Shown: one piece after another, positions 53,236-62,624 of the stretch | How the letters are laid out: each line of letters begins with the position of its first letter | Position numbering within the stretch: position 1 is the stretch's first letter | NCBI RefSeq assembly: GCF_011516635.5 | Contig: NZ_CP096255.1 | Coordinates: 62,001 to 126,000 of the forward strand | Direction of reading: 5' to 3' | From: Bradyrhizobium barranii subsp. apii | GTDB lineage: Bacteria; Pseudomonadota; Alphaproteobacteria; Rhizobiales; Xanthobacteraceae | DNA length: 64,000 bases | The notes under the pieces: model-generated | Databases searched by the model: none | Told to the model about the DNA's origin: nothing | The model's input: only the letters and a program-made list of their open reading frames with translations | Program-made: the position numbers and the translations under genes

Positions 53236-53994
53236 TCACGCCGCAAGCCGGAACGTCACCCCGCCGAGCAGAAACTCGTTCCCCGCAACCGCGAGTCCCT
53301 TCGCCTTCGCGGCATGCAGCACGCTTGCGGCATCCGCCACCTGAAACTCCAGCGCGCTCATGATCTCGCTGGCGCCCTTCACGAAATGGAAGGTGGCATT
53401 GGGCAGTTTCAATTCGGCGCCGCCACTCGGTACGACCCCGATGATCTTCCCCCAATGTTCCGCGAGCCCCTGAGGATCCGGGCTCTGCATCTCCACGCCC
53501 GTCAGCGCCTGCGTCACATCCTTGCGGATGAACTTTTGCCAGTCCGGCCCCGCGGGCGGATACGGCCCCAGAATATCGTCGCTGCCTTTGGTATGGTTGA
53601 ACTCGATGAAGGCGGCGCGGCAGTCGCGGGGGTGGAGCTGGACGCCGTGATAGGGCGCGTGGTCGATCACGTTGGCGGTGCGCACGCCCATCGCATTGGC
53701 GTTGCGGCCGCGTTCGTCCGGATCGTTGCAGCAGAAGATCGCCATATAGCCGCCGCGGCCGCCGGTCTTCTCGATGAAGCGGCCGGCGGTGGTGCCGCCT
53801 TTGAACGGCGCGACCACCTCCAGCAGGATCGTGTCGACCGGGAGCAGTGCGTTCTCCAGGCCGTATTTGGCGACATTGCTATCGCGGTAGCAGACGTCGA
53901 GGCCCATGATCCCGGCGATGTCGGAGACCACAGGCGCGAGCTGCGGCGCGACGAGGCAGATCTGCCGGAGCCGCATATAGGGCGCCATCGTCAT
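53236..53994 (-). CDS. VOC family protein
   Basis: This 252-residue protein has two glyoxalase-like halves: MRLRQICLVAPQLAPVVSDI, KYGLENALLPVDTILLEVVA, and a second unit with AEHWGKIIGVVPSGGAELKL and NATFHFVKGASEIMSALEFQ. The metal residues are not complete enough to assign a reaction. ATG 53994 overlaps the stop of the hydratase gene (ATGA), which shows coupling. It may act on a CoA-linked or hydroxy-acid intermediate; that is inference from the neighbour. Confidence 0.82.
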   Translation of the reverse strand: MTMAPYMRLRQICLVAPQLAPVVSDIAGIMGLDVCYRDSNVAKYGLENALLPVDTILLEVVAPFKGGTTAGRFIEKTGGRGGYMAIFCCNDPDERGRNANAMGVRTANVIDHAPYHGVQLHPRDCRAAFIEFNHTKGSDDILGPYPPAGPDWQKFIRKDVTQALTGVEMQSPDPQGLAEHWGKIIGVVPSGGAELKLPNATFHFVKGASEIMSALEFQVADAASVLHAAKAKGLAVAGNEFLLGGVTFRLAA

Positions 53995-54779
53995 GCGCCC
54001 TTGAACGTCGGCTTGCGTTTTTCGACAAAGGCCTTCGCGGCTTCCTTGTGATCCTCGGTGTCGCTGCAACGGGTGTGATGGATCGCCTCGCCGTCGAAGC
54101 AATCTTCCAGCGCCAGATGCTCGGCGTTGTTGATGTTGCGCTTGATGAAGCCGAGCGCGATCGATGGGCCCTGCGCCAGCGACAGCGCGAGCTCGTGCGC
54201 GGCGGCATCGATCTCGGCGTCGGGAACGACTTTTGTCACCATGCCGATCGCATGCGCTTCTTTCGCGGTCAGCACCGGCGACATCAGATAGAGCTCGCGC
54301 GCCCGCGCACTGCCGAGCAGCTGCGTCAGGAAATAGGTGCCGCCATAATCGCCTGAGAAGCCGACCTTGGCGAAGGCGGTCGTGATCTTGCAGGATTCGC
54401 TGGCGATGCGCAGGTCGCAGGACAGCGCCATCGAAAGGCCGGCGCCGGCTGCCGCGCCGTCGAGCTGCGCCACCACGGGCTTCGGCATCTGGTGCAGGAT
54501 GCGCGAGACCTCCATGCCGCGGCGCAGGTTCGCCATTTTCACTTCGAACGGCAGCGGCGCACGGCCTGCCGCCATCGACTTGACGTCGCCGCCGACGCAG
54601 AACGAGCCGCCTGCGCCTTTGAACAGCACGGCGCGCACCTCGGGATCGTCGGCCGCGCGCAGCGCGGCCTCGACCAGCCCGGCGACCATGTCAGGGTTGA
54701 GCGCGTTCTTCCGCTCCGGGCGATTCATCGTGATGGTGAGCAGCCCGCCTTCGAGCTTTTGCAGGACCATGTCGTTCAT
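53991..54779 (-). CDS. enoyl-CoA hydratase/isomerase
   Basis: This 262-residue crotonase-family enzyme shows LTITMNRPERKNALNPDMVA, KGAGGSFCVGGDVKSMAAGR and DGAAAGAGLSMALSCDLRIA. Its later FSGDYGGTYFLTQLLGSARA has the Asp in place of the common Glu. ATG 54779 follows GGGAGACGTTCC; the ATG at 54830 is less likely. It is coupled to the VOC gene downstream. Confidence 0.9.
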   Translation of the reverse strand: MNDMVLQKLEGGLLTITMNRPERKNALNPDMVAGLVEAALRAADDPEVRAVLFKGAGGSFCVGGDVKSMAAGRAPLPFEVKMANLRRGMEVSRILHQMPKPVVAQLDGAAAGAGLSMALSCDLRIASESCKITTAFAKVGFSGDYGGTYFLTQLLGSARARELYLMSPVLTAKEAHAIGMVTKVVPDAEIDAAAHELALSLAQGPSIALGFIKRNINNAEHLALEDCFDGEAIHHTRCSDTEDHKEAAKAFVEKRKPTFKGA

Positions 54780-54826
54780 GGAACGTCTCCCTTGTTGTTG
54801 TTTTGCTCGGGCCTCAGCCACACCCG

Positions 54827-54912
54827 TCATTGCGAGGAGCGAAGCGACGAAGCAATCCAGACCGTCTCTGCGGAAACATCTCTGGATTGCTTCGCTTCGC
54901 TCGCAATGACGA
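54827..54912. repeat. dispersed palindromic repeat, type 1, copy b
   Basis: CGTCATTGCGAGGAGCGAAG...AAGCAATCCAGA and its complement match copy a at 47705. It lies between the hydratase start and the end of the binding-protein gene. Confidence 0.9.
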
Positions 54913-54915
54913 TCT

Positions 54916-56124
54916 CTATTTCTTCACCAGCGGGCAGCGCGACTGCTCCAACGACTGGAACGCCTCGTTGCCGGGCACGGTGGCGAGCAGCTTGTAGTCG
55001 TCCCAGCGGCCCTTGGACTCCGACGGCTTCTTGACCTCGAACAGGTACATGTCGTGGATCATGCGGCCGTCCTCGCGGATCTTGCCGTTCTTGGCGAAGA
55101 AGTCGTTGATCGGTGTCTCCTTCATCACCTTGATGACCGCAGCCGAGTCGGTCGTGCCCGCGGCCTTCACGGCCTTCAGGTAATGCGTGACGGACGAATA
55201 GACGCCGGCCTGCGCCGAGGTCGGCACGCGCTTGGTGCGCTCCATGAATCGCTTCGAGAACGCGCGCGTGTCGTCGTTGAGGTCCCAGTAGAAGGCTTCG
55301 GCGAGCAGCAGGCCCTGCGCGGTCTCCAGCCCGATCGAATCGATGTCGGAGACGAAGGCGAGCAGCGGCGAGACCTTCTGGCCGCCCTTGGTGATGCCGA
55401 ACTCAGCCGCCTGCTTGATGGCGTTGACGGTATCGCCGCCGGCGTTGGCAAGGCCAATCACCTTGGCCTTGGACGCTTGAGCCTGGAGCAGGAACGACGA
55501 GAAATCCGAGGTGTTGAGCGGATGGCGCACGGCGCCGAGCACCTTGCCGCCGGTCTTGGTGACGACGGCGCTGGTGTCCTTCTCCAAGTCCTGGCCGAAG
55601 GCGTAGTCGGCGGTGAGGAAGAACCAGCTGTCGAGGCCGGACTTGACGGCGGCAAGACCGGTCACGTTGGCCTGGCCGTAAGTGTCGAACACGTAGTGGA
55701 CGGTGTAGGGACCGCAGGCCTCGTTGGTGAGACGGATCGAGCCCGGGCCGTTGAACATGATGATCTTGTTGCGCGCTTTCGCGATCTCGCCGGCGGCGAG
55801 CGCAGTGGCCGAGGCCGCGACGTCGTAGATCATCTCGACGCCCTGGTTGTCGAGCATGTCGCGGGCGATGTTGGCGGACAGGTCAGCCTTGTTGAGATGG
55901 TCGGCCGCCAGCACCTGGATCTTGCGTCCCAGCACCTCGCCGCCAAAATCTTCGACGGCCATCTTGGCCGCGGTCTCGCTGCCGGGACCGGTGATGTCGG
56001 CATAGAGGCTCGACATGTCGAGGATGCCGCCGATCTTCAGCGGCGGCTTGTCCTGGGCCTGCGCGGCGGCGCTCGCACTCAGGGCAAACGCTGCGGCAAA
56101 AATGCCCGACAAAATATGCTTCAT
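54916..56124 (-). CDS. branched-chain amino-acid-type ABC transporter substrate-binding protein
   Basis: This 402-residue periplasmic protein has a signal peptide (MKHILSGIFAAAFALSASAAAQA). The Peripla_BP_6 fold follows: KIGGILDMSSLYADITGPGS, AAKMAVEDFGGEVLGRKIQV and DWFFLTADYAFGQDL-like segments. Such proteins bring amino acids, amides or aromatic acids to LIV-type permeases; the permease genes are not adjacent. It lies upstream of the hydratase and VOC genes on the same strand, across the palindromic repeat, so a shared catabolic role is possible. Confidence 0.9.
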   Translation of the reverse strand: MKHILSGIFAAAFALSASAAAQAQDKPPLKIGGILDMSSLYADITGPGSETAAKMAVEDFGGEVLGRKIQVLAADHLNKADLSANIARDMLDNQGVEMIYDVAASATALAAGEIAKARNKIIMFNGPGSIRLTNEACGPYTVHYVFDTYGQANVTGLAAVKSGLDSWFFLTADYAFGQDLEKDTSAVVTKTGGKVLGAVRHPLNTSDFSSFLLQAQASKAKVIGLANAGGDTVNAIKQAAEFGITKGGQKVSPLLAFVSDIDSIGLETAQGLLLAEAFYWDLNDDTRAFSKRFMERTKRVPTSAQAGVYSSVTHYLKAVKAAGTTDSAAVIKVMKETPINDFFAKNGKIREDGRMIHDMYLFEVKKPSESKGRWDDYKLLATVPGNEAFQSLEQSRCPLVKK

Positions 56125-56525
56125 CGAAAAAGACCTCCCTTATCGCGCCGTGCTCTGATGGCGGCTTGGTTATTGCTGTTGCCGCAATCATGCCGCATGC
56201 GCAAGTGCGCAGCAAGCGCGAGGGCGTTGCGGGCGCATGATTGCCGCACATGTTTTCCGCAAAGCGGAATGGCATGTTGCGGCGAAATGTTTCCACCGTC
56301 ATTGCTGTGCAAGTTCATTAATTCGCTGATCGAGTGTGCGGCAATGGCGACGCGTCATGCGAACTGCCGTAGGGTGGGCAAAGGCGCGCTCTTCGCGCCG
56401 TGCCCACGAGCCCGCGCGACAAATCAAAGACGTGGGCACGCTTCGCTTTGCCCACCCTACGATAGCCTTCGCGGTTCGCCACGTTTGCGTTAGAACTAGA
56501 GCACAACGCAACCTTTCCGGGCACC
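56125..56525. other. intergenic between divergent genes, with palindromic repeat
   Basis: About 400 bp lie between the divergent binding-protein and thermonuclease genes. The palindrome at 56369-56462 is the only structure I see. Promoters for both genes presumably lie here. Confidence 0.6.
56369..56462. repeat. dispersed palindromic repeat, type 2, copy a
   Basis: GTAGGGTGGGCAAAGGCGCG...CGTGCCCACG and CGTGGGCACGCTTC...TGCCCACCCTAC form a long hairpin. A second copy is at 58890-58983. Confidence 0.9.
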
Positions 56526-57296
56526 GTGACGCGACTGCTTCATCTCATCGTCGCACTTCCTCTCGTCGCCGGTCACACCGCGTTCGCCGCAACGTGCCAG
56601 TTCGAGTCCCAAGGCGACGGCCGCGTCGCCGCAATCGTCGATGCGCGTGGCGTGCGTCTCGACGACGGCCGCGAGGTGCGCCTCGCCGGGATCGAGCCAA
56701 CCGCAACGACGAAGCAGGCGCTGACGTCGCTGCTCATCGGACGCGACGTCACGCTGCGCGGCACCGACGACACGCCCGACCGCTACGGCCGTCAGGGCGC
56801 ACTCATCTTCGTCGGCGAAAGCGAGGCCCCCATCCAGGCCGTGCTGCTCGCCCAGGGCGACGCCCTCGTCTCCGCCGAGATCGCGGACAAGGACTGCGCG
56901 GCGGCCCTGACGGCGGCGGAGACCGAGGCGCGGCGCCAAAAAAAGGGCAACTGGGCTGACCCGTCGGCCATAAAAAACGCGGAAAGTCCGGACGATATTT
57001 TGGCCGGGATAGGGCGCTTTATGGTGGTCGAGGGCAAAGTCCTGTCGGTCCGGCAAGCTGGGGCAATCACCTACCTCAACTTCGGACGGAACTGGACACG
57101 CGGCTTTGCCGTGACTATTTCAAAGCGTTCGCAACCCGCGTTCGAGAATGCCGGGATCACTCTTAAGTCCCTGGAAAATCGACGCATTCGCGTCCGGGGC
57201 TGGGTCGAGGGGAATACAGGGCCGCGCATCGATGTGCGCCTTGCGGGGCAGGTCGAGTTGCTGGGCGCAAACGAGCCGACAGGGGTAAGGCCCTAA
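56526..57296 (+). CDS. exported thermonuclease-family (SNase-like) protein
   Basis: This 256-residue protein has a signal peptide (MTRLLHLIVALPLVAGHTAFA). An SNase-like OB domain follows: DGREVRLAGIEP, DRYGRQGALIFVGE and AEIADKDCAAALTAAETEARRQKKGNW. A second beta domain (GRFMVVEGKVLSVRQAGAIT, YLNFGRNWTRGFAVTI) comes after it. The active-site Arg/Glu set of nucleases is only partly visible, so catalytic competence is uncertain. It starts at GTG 56526. The next gene begins 26 bp later. Confidence 0.85.
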   Translation: MTRLLHLIVALPLVAGHTAFAATCQFESQGDGRVAAIVDARGVRLDDGREVRLAGIEPTATTKQALTSLLIGRDVTLRGTDDTPDRYGRQGALIFVGESEAPIQAVLLAQGDALVSAEIADKDCAAALTAAETEARRQKKGNWADPSAIKNAESPDDILAGIGRFMVVEGKVLSVRQAGAITYLNFGRNWTRGFAVTISKRSQPAFENAGITLKSLENRRIRVRGWVEGNTGPRIDVRLAGQVELLGANEPTGVRP

Positions 57297-57321
57297 AAGG
57301 GCCAGGCACGGGTTAAGCGAC

Positions 57322-58821
57322 GTGGATGGGGTGCTAGAACGGCACGTATCGAGTGAACGCCGCCGCCTGCGGGCTGCGCCGGCGGCGCTGTGCCTCGTGC
57401 TGGGCTCAGCCCTTGCCGGTTGCGGCGACATGAACCGGTTCCAGACCGCGGCGGCCCCGCCGACCGTGGCGATGCCCAAGCCGAAACCGGCCGTCGCGCA
57501 GACCCCCGCCACCGAAAAGGAGCACGAGCGCATCCTGGCGAGCTATGGCGGCACCTATGACGACCCCAGGCTCGAATCGCTCGTCAGCAAGACCGTCGAC
57601 CGACTCGTCGCGGCGTCCGACCGCCCCGACCAGGGCTATAAGGTCACCATCCTCAATTCCGGCGCGGTGAACGCGTTCGCGCTGCCGAACGGCCAGCTCT
57701 ATGTCACCCGCGGCCTGCTCGCGCTCGCCAGCGACACTTCGGAGTTGTCCTCCGTGCTCAGCCACGAGATGGCGCATGTGCTGTCCAAGCACGCCGCGAT
57801 GCGCGAGGACCAGGCCCGCCAGGCCGCGATCGTCACCCGCGTCGTCACCGACATGAGCAACGATCCCGATCTCACCGCGCTTGCGCTGGCCAAGACCAAG
57901 CTCACCATGGCGAGCTTTTCGCGCAACCAGGAGTTCGAGGCCGACGGCATCGGCGTCGGCCTTTCCGCCAAGGCACATTTCGACCCCTATGGCGCCGCCC
58001 GCTTCCTGTCGGCGATGGAGCGCAATGCCGAGCTCAAGGTCGGCAAGACCTCGCTCGATCCGCGCGCGCAGGATTTCACCTCGTCGCATCCGGCCACCCC
58101 CGAGCGCGTGCAGAATGCGCAGACCATCGCACGGCAATATGCGGCGCCCGAGGGCGCCGAGCGCGACCGCGAGACCTACCTCGCCGCGATCGACAACCTC
58201 GTCTATGGCGAAGATCCCAGCGAAGGTTTTGTGCGCGGCCGGCGTTTCCTGCACCCGAAACTCGGCTTCACCTTCCAGGCGCCGGACAATTTCACGCTCG
58301 ACAACACCGCGCAGGCGGTGATCGGCGTGCGCGACGGCGGCTCGCAGGCGATGCGCTTCGATGTCGTGAGGGTGCCGGCCGAGCAATCGCTCGGCGATTA
58401 CCTGAATTCCGGCTGGATGGAGGGCGTCGAGAAGGCCTCCACCGAAGACATCACCATCAACGGTTTTCCGGCTGCGTCCGCCACCGCCAAGGGCGATCAG
58501 TGGCAGTTCAAGGTCTATGCGTTGCGCTTCGGCAGCGACGTCTATCGCTTCATCTTCGCGGCACGGCAGAAATCGACCGAGAGCGAGCGCAACGCGCGCG
58601 AGACCGTCAATTCATTCCGCCGCCTGACGCTCGACGAGATCCAGGCCGCGCGCCCCCTGCGCATCAAGGTCATCACCGTGCAGCCCGGCGACACCGTGGA
58701 ATCGCTCTCCCACCGCATGGCCGGCGTCGATCATCCCGCCGAACGCTTCCGCGTGCTGAACGGGCTCGATCGCAACGCGCAGGTGAAGGTGCGGGATCGC
58801 GTGAAGGTCGTGGCGGATTGA
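57322..58821 (+). CDS. M48 family zinc metalloprotease lipoprotein with LysM-like tail
   Basis: This 499-residue protein has a lipoprotein signal with lipobox ALAGC near residue 34. The M48 catalytic site is LSSVLSHEMAHVLSKHA (HExxH) with the third ligand in FEADGIGVGLSAKA. A C-terminal LysM-like unit (VITVQPGDTVESLSHRMAGV...FRVLNGLD) can bind peptidoglycan. Related BepA/LoiP proteases act in outer-membrane quality control. It likely sits in the periplasm, tethered to the outer membrane. It starts at GTG 57322. Confidence 0.92.
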   Translation: MDGVLERHVSSERRRLRAAPAALCLVLGSALAGCGDMNRFQTAAAPPTVAMPKPKPAVAQTPATEKEHERILASYGGTYDDPRLESLVSKTVDRLVAASDRPDQGYKVTILNSGAVNAFALPNGQLYVTRGLLALASDTSELSSVLSHEMAHVLSKHAAMREDQARQAAIVTRVVTDMSNDPDLTALALAKTKLTMASFSRNQEFEADGIGVGLSAKAHFDPYGAARFLSAMERNAELKVGKTSLDPRAQDFTSSHPATPERVQNAQTIARQYAAPEGAERDRETYLAAIDNLVYGEDPSEGFVRGRRFLHPKLGFTFQAPDNFTLDNTAQAVIGVRDGGSQAMRFDVVRVPAEQSLGDYLNSGWMEGVEKASTEDITINGFPAASATAKGDQWQFKVYALRFGSDVYRFIFAARQKSTESERNARETVNSFRRLTLDEIQAARPLRIKVITVQPGDTVESLSHRMAGVDHPAERFRVLNGLDRNAQVKVRDRVKVVAD

Positions 58822-58889
58822 CGCGCGCTAAGCGCGCGTCATCCCGGGGCGCGCTTAGCGCGAACCCGGGATCTCGGGCGACAAAGACA

Positions 58890-58983
58890 GTGCCGTAGGG
58901 TGGGCAAAGGCGCGTAGCGCCGTGCCCACGATCCGTCAATGATAGCGACAGATGGTGGGCACGCTTCGCTTTGCCCACCCTAC
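58890..58983. repeat. dispersed palindromic repeat, type 2, copy b
   Basis: GTAGGGTGGGCAAAGGCGCG and TGGGCACGCTTCGCTTTGCC with its CACCCTAC end match copy a at 56369. Just before it (58823-58880) GCGCGCTTAGCGCG and CATCCCGGGG/CCCGGGATC form further hairpins that may end the M48 transcript. Confidence 0.88.
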
Positions 58984-59370
58984 GAGACCTGCTCTGCCGA
59001 GCTACCGCGCCTTTTCCTTCAGAAACGCGATGATGTCAGCACGATCCCGCGCGTCCGGGACGTCGAAGAACATCTTGGTGTCCGGCACCATGGCCTGCGG
59101 TCCGGCCAGCCATTTGTCGAGATTGTCCTCGGTCCAGACGATCCCTGAGTTCTTCAGATCGGCCGAATAGTCATAGCCGGGCACGCTGCCCGCCTTGCGA
59201 CCGACCACGCCCTTGTGCATCGGGCCGACTGCGTTCTCATTGATGGAGTGACAATCTGCGCAGCCCTTGTAGAGCGTTTGGCCGCGCGCGGCGTTGCCGG
59301 TGGCGTGGGCAAGCCCGGTCGAGAAAACGATCGCGACGATGGTGAGGACCAGGCTTACGGTAAGGACTAG

Positions 59371-60992
59371 CCCGCCTTATTCGCGAGAGGGCGCCTGAGA
59401 GGCTGGCGAGCGTGGTGTAAAGCGCTGATGCGGCGTAGGATTCGGTTGCGAAGCCAACCCCATCACCTCAACCGCGAACGCCACGCCCGCCATGACCGAT
59501 GATACGATTCTGCCCTTCTCGTTTCCAGCCGTTCACGCCAAGAAAGTCACAGCTGCCTTCGATGGTGGACGCCTAACCTCGAATGGGGGCGTGATGCTTC
59601 TGGCGATGGCCGAGCGGCGTCTCGGTTTGGCCGACAATTTGGCCCGGGTGTTCCCGGATCGGCGCGATCCGACGCGGGTCGTGCACAGCCTTGTCGATAT
59701 GTTCCGCGCGCGCATGTTCGCGATCTGCTGCGGCTACGAGGACGCCGACGACCTCGATCATCTGCGGTCCGATCCCGCATTCAAGCTGGCCTGCGGACGG
59801 CTGCCGGACAGCGGTCGCGATCTGTGTTCCCAACCGACGCTGTCGCGTCTGGAGAATGCTCCGCGCCTGCGCGACGTGATCCGACTGACCTACACTTTGG
59901 TCGACGCATGGATGGATAGCTACCCGCGCGAGCCGGCATCCGTCACGCTCGACATCGATGATACCTGCGATGTCGTCCACGGCCATCAGCAGCTCTCGCT
60001 GTTCAACGCTCATTATGACGAACGCTGCTTCCTGCCGATCCACGTCTACGACACGGAGAAGAGCCGGCCCGTGGCGGTCGTGCTGCGGCCCGGCAAGACG
60101 CCGGGCGGCGTCGAGGTGCGTGCCCATCTGCGCCGCCTGATACGGCATATCCGGACGCGGTGGCACAAGACGCGAATTACGTTCCGTGGCGACGGGCACT
60201 ATGCTCGGCCGGAGGCCATGACGTGGTGCGAGAACAACGGCATCGACTACATCTTCGGTCTGTCCGGTACCAAGCCTCTCGCCAGAAAAGTCGACGAGGT
60301 CGCCGACGACATTCGCACGCGACGCGCCATCGAGAACCTGCCTGTTCTGCGCGGCTATACCGAGACGCGCCACAAGGCAAAGTCCTGGGATCACGAACGG
60401 CGCACTGTCGCCCGTATTGAGGCGACGATGCTCGGCCTCGACATCCGCTTCGTCGTCACCAGCCTCGATGTCGGCTCGGCCGAGTGGATCTACGACAGCC
60501 TGTATTGCGCGCGCGGCCAAGCCGAAAATCTGATCAAGCTGCATAAGACGCAGCTCGCCTCCGATCGCACCAGTTGCCGTTCGGCGCTCGCCAACCAGGT
60601 CCGTCTCGTTCTCCACACCGCCGCTTATTGGTTGATGCTTACCGTGCGCGGCGCCATTCCCAAAGTCCGGGAATTGGCCGCCGCCGAGTTCGCGACGCTG
60701 CGTCTTCGTCTCTTGAAAATCGCAGCCCGGGTCGTCGAAACCGCGAGCCGCATTCGCCTTGCGTTCGCCGCGGCATGCCCCGAAGCCGACCTCTTCCGCA
60801 GCTTGCCCGGCGCGCTGCTCCCGCTCGGCCCGTAACCGACCGGGCCTGCGCCCGCTCACCCGCCCCACTCCTCCAACGCGTACAAAACAGCTTGATGTAG
60901 AACCCGGTGACAAAAGGCCGGACGGTCACCCACGCCAGCCGCCAGCCCCAGTCAGACGTCAAGAACGACCGTGCTCTCGTGAATAGATCGGG
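59371..60992 (+). mobile_element. IS1380 family element, copy 3, in a cytochrome c gene
   Basis: The 1622-bp element has ends CCCGCCTTATTCG and GAATAGATCGGG, with CTAG at 59367-59370 and 60993-60996. It is similar but not identical to copies 1 and 2 (scattered base changes and a 10-bp shorter body). It is the only element of this type seen on the core side. Confidence 0.93.
59492..60835 (+). CDS. IS1380 family transposase (copy 3)
   Basis: This intact 447-residue transposase is the same length as copies 1 and 2, with about a dozen substitutions (for example WCENNGIDYIF for WCETNGIDYIF). The catalytic blocks VTLDIDDTCDVVHGHQQ, FRGDGHYARPEAM and GQAENLIKLHKTQ are unchanged. Confidence 0.93.
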   Translation: MTDDTILPFSFPAVHAKKVTAAFDGGRLTSNGGVMLLAMAERRLGLADNLARVFPDRRDPTRVVHSLVDMFRARMFAICCGYEDADDLDHLRSDPAFKLACGRLPDSGRDLCSQPTLSRLENAPRLRDVIRLTYTLVDAWMDSYPREPASVTLDIDDTCDVVHGHQQLSLFNAHYDERCFLPIHVYDTEKSRPVAVVLRPGKTPGGVEVRAHLRRLIRHIRTRWHKTRITFRGDGHYARPEAMTWCENNGIDYIFGLSGTKPLARKVDEVADDIRTRRAIENLPVLRGYTETRHKAKSWDHERRTVARIEATMLGLDIRFVVTSLDVGSAEWIYDSLYCARGQAENLIKLHKTQLASDRTSCRSALANQVRLVLHTAAYWLMLTVRGAIPKVRELAAAEFATLRLRLLKIAARVVETASRIRLAFAAACPEADLFRSLPGALLPLGP

Positions 60993-61113
60993 CTAGGCTT
61001 GCAAAACTTTGCGGGTGGACGGGATTGGACCGGACGTTCATGGAATCTCCTGCTTGCGTCGCCGCAAACAGGATCGTCCGGCCTGAATTTTATTCCCGTC
61101 CGCTGGACGCGGC

Positions 61114-62442
61114 TTAGGCGCCCGCGTCCATGTCGCCCGCCTCGCGCTGGCCGCTGAGCCAGAGTGCGAGCAGGGTCCAGAACGCGCCGGACAGCAGATA
61201 GGCGCCTGAAGCGATGACGCCGAGATTGGTGGCGAGCAGAAGCGCCACCAACGGCGCGAAGCCGGCACCGAACAGCCAGGCCATATCTGAGGTCAGCGCG
61301 GAAGCCGTGTAACGGTATGCCTGCCGGAAGTTCGAGGCGATCGCGCCCGAGGACTGGCCGAAGGAGAGACCCAGCAGGATGAAACCGATCACCATGTAGA
61401 TGGTCTCGCCGAACGCGCCGGCATCGAGCAGCTGCGGAGCAAAACCGCTGTAGATCGCGATCGCAATCGCCGATCCCATCAGCAGCGATTTGCGGCCGAC
61501 GCGGTCGGCGATGACGCCGGAGGCCACGATCGCCGCGACGCCGAACACGGCGGCGACGATCTCGATGATCAGGAAGCGCACCGGGCTTTCGCGGGTGAAC
61601 AGGAACACCCAGGACAGCGGAAACACCGTGACCATGTGGAACAGCGCGAAGCTTGCGAGCGGCGCGAATGCACCGAGCATGATGTTCTGGCCTTCGCGCG
61701 CGACGGTCTCGGAGATACGCGCGGGCTGCAATTCGCGGGTCTCGAACAACGAAGCATATTCTTCCGTCGTCACCATGCGCAGGCGCGCGAACAGCGCCAC
61801 GACGTTGATGGCGAAGGCGACGAAGAACGGATAGCGCCAGCCCCAGTCGAAGAAGTCGTCGGCCGAGAGGTTACCGGCGAAATAGGCGAACAGCGCGCTC
61901 GCCACGATCAGGCCGAGCGGGGCGCCGAGCTGCGGCACCATCGCGTACCAGCCGCGCTTGGAGGGCGGCGCGTTCAGCGCCAGCAGCGAAGCCATGCCGT
62001 CCCAGGCGCCGCCCCAGGCCAGACCCTGCGCGATACGCGCCAGCGCCAGCAGCCAGATCGCGGCGCTGCCGATGTCGTGATAGCCGGGCAGGAACGCGAG
62101 CGCGACTGTGGCGGTGCCGAGCAGAAACAGCGCCGAGACCAGCTTGGCGGTTTTGCCGTACTCGCGATCGACCGTCATGAAAATGACGGTTCCGATCGGC
62201 CGGGCCACGAAGGCCAGCGCGAAGATCATGAAGGAATAGAGGGTGCCGGTCAGCTCGCTGGTGAACGGGAACACCAGGCGCGGAAACACGATCACCGAGG
62301 CGATCGCGTAGACGAAGAAGTCGAAGAATTCCGAGGTGCGGCCGATGATGACGCCGATGGCGATCTCGCCGGGACTGGCCTGGTCGTGGCCGTGCTCGCC
62401 CGAGTGGAGGTCTGCCATTGCGGGGGTCTGTGCCGTCGCCAT
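61114..62442 (-). CDS. MFS transporter (metabolite:H+ symporter type)
   Basis: This 442-residue membrane protein has about 12 hydrophobic segments. It shows the MHS-type signature near the N-terminus (GRTSEFFDFFVYAIASVIVF) and FVARPIGTVIFMTVDREYGK with the loop 2-3 motif. RIAQGLAWGGAWDGMASLLA and VIADRVGRKSLLMGS also appear. Such proteins import carboxylates or betaines with protons. ATG 62442 is chosen over the long frame from 62595, which overlaps the cyoA leader. It is divergent from cyoA. Confidence 0.9.
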   Translation of the reverse strand: MATAQTPAMADLHSGEHGHDQASPGEIAIGVIIGRTSEFFDFFVYAIASVIVFPRLVFPFTSELTGTLYSFMIFALAFVARPIGTVIFMTVDREYGKTAKLVSALFLLGTATVALAFLPGYHDIGSAAIWLLALARIAQGLAWGGAWDGMASLLALNAPPSKRGWYAMVPQLGAPLGLIVASALFAYFAGNLSADDFFDWGWRYPFFVAFAINVVALFARLRMVTTEEYASLFETRELQPARISETVAREGQNIMLGAFAPLASFALFHMVTVFPLSWVFLFTRESPVRFLIIEIVAAVFGVAAIVASGVIADRVGRKSLLMGSAIAIAIYSGFAPQLLDAGAFGETIYMVIGFILLGLSFGQSSGAIASNFRQAYRYTASALTSDMAWLFGAGFAPLVALLLATNLGVIASGAYLLSGAFWTLLALWLSGQREAGDMDAGA

Positions 62443-62624
62443 TCGTGCGCCCTTAACGTCCTGAAAACCAAAGCCGACCGCCCGGCGGGGCGCCAGGCAA
62501 TCTGCCCCTGTCTGACCCAACATTCCGCAGTGCAACATTGGACAAATTGTCCAATGTCCGGATTGCTGCGCCGCAGCTACCCCTTGGGCCCGCAAAGGAA
62601 ACTCATTCTCATAAGGCTCGGCCC

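Larger units (their letters stand above)
59002..61041 (-). pseudogene. class I cytochrome c gene split by IS1380 copy 3
   Basis: The 5' part starts at ATG 61041 after GGAGATTCC and runs MNVRSNPVHPQSFASL to the CTAG at 60993. The rest (59366-59002) continues VLTVSLVLTIVAIVFSTGLA (signal peptide core, end AHA), then GNAARGQTLYKGCADCHSIN with the CxxCH haem site and GPMHKGVVGRKAGSVPGYDY. The later TKMFFDV supplies the axial Met, and DRADIIAFLKEKAR ends it. Removing the IS and one CTAG joins the frame exactly. The intact gene would make a ~135-residue periplasmic c550/c2-type electron carrier; as it stands no exported product is expected. Confidence 0.92.

Noticed and set aside
55054..56493. A 479-codon plus-strand frame over the ABC binding protein gene
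   Set aside because: It is antisense to a clear periplasmic binding protein with a signal peptide; composition is that of a shadow frame.
57406..58386. A 326-codon minus-strand frame over the M48 protease gene
   Set aside because: The plus-strand frame has HExxH, a lipobox and a LysM-like tail; the antisense frame has no domain.
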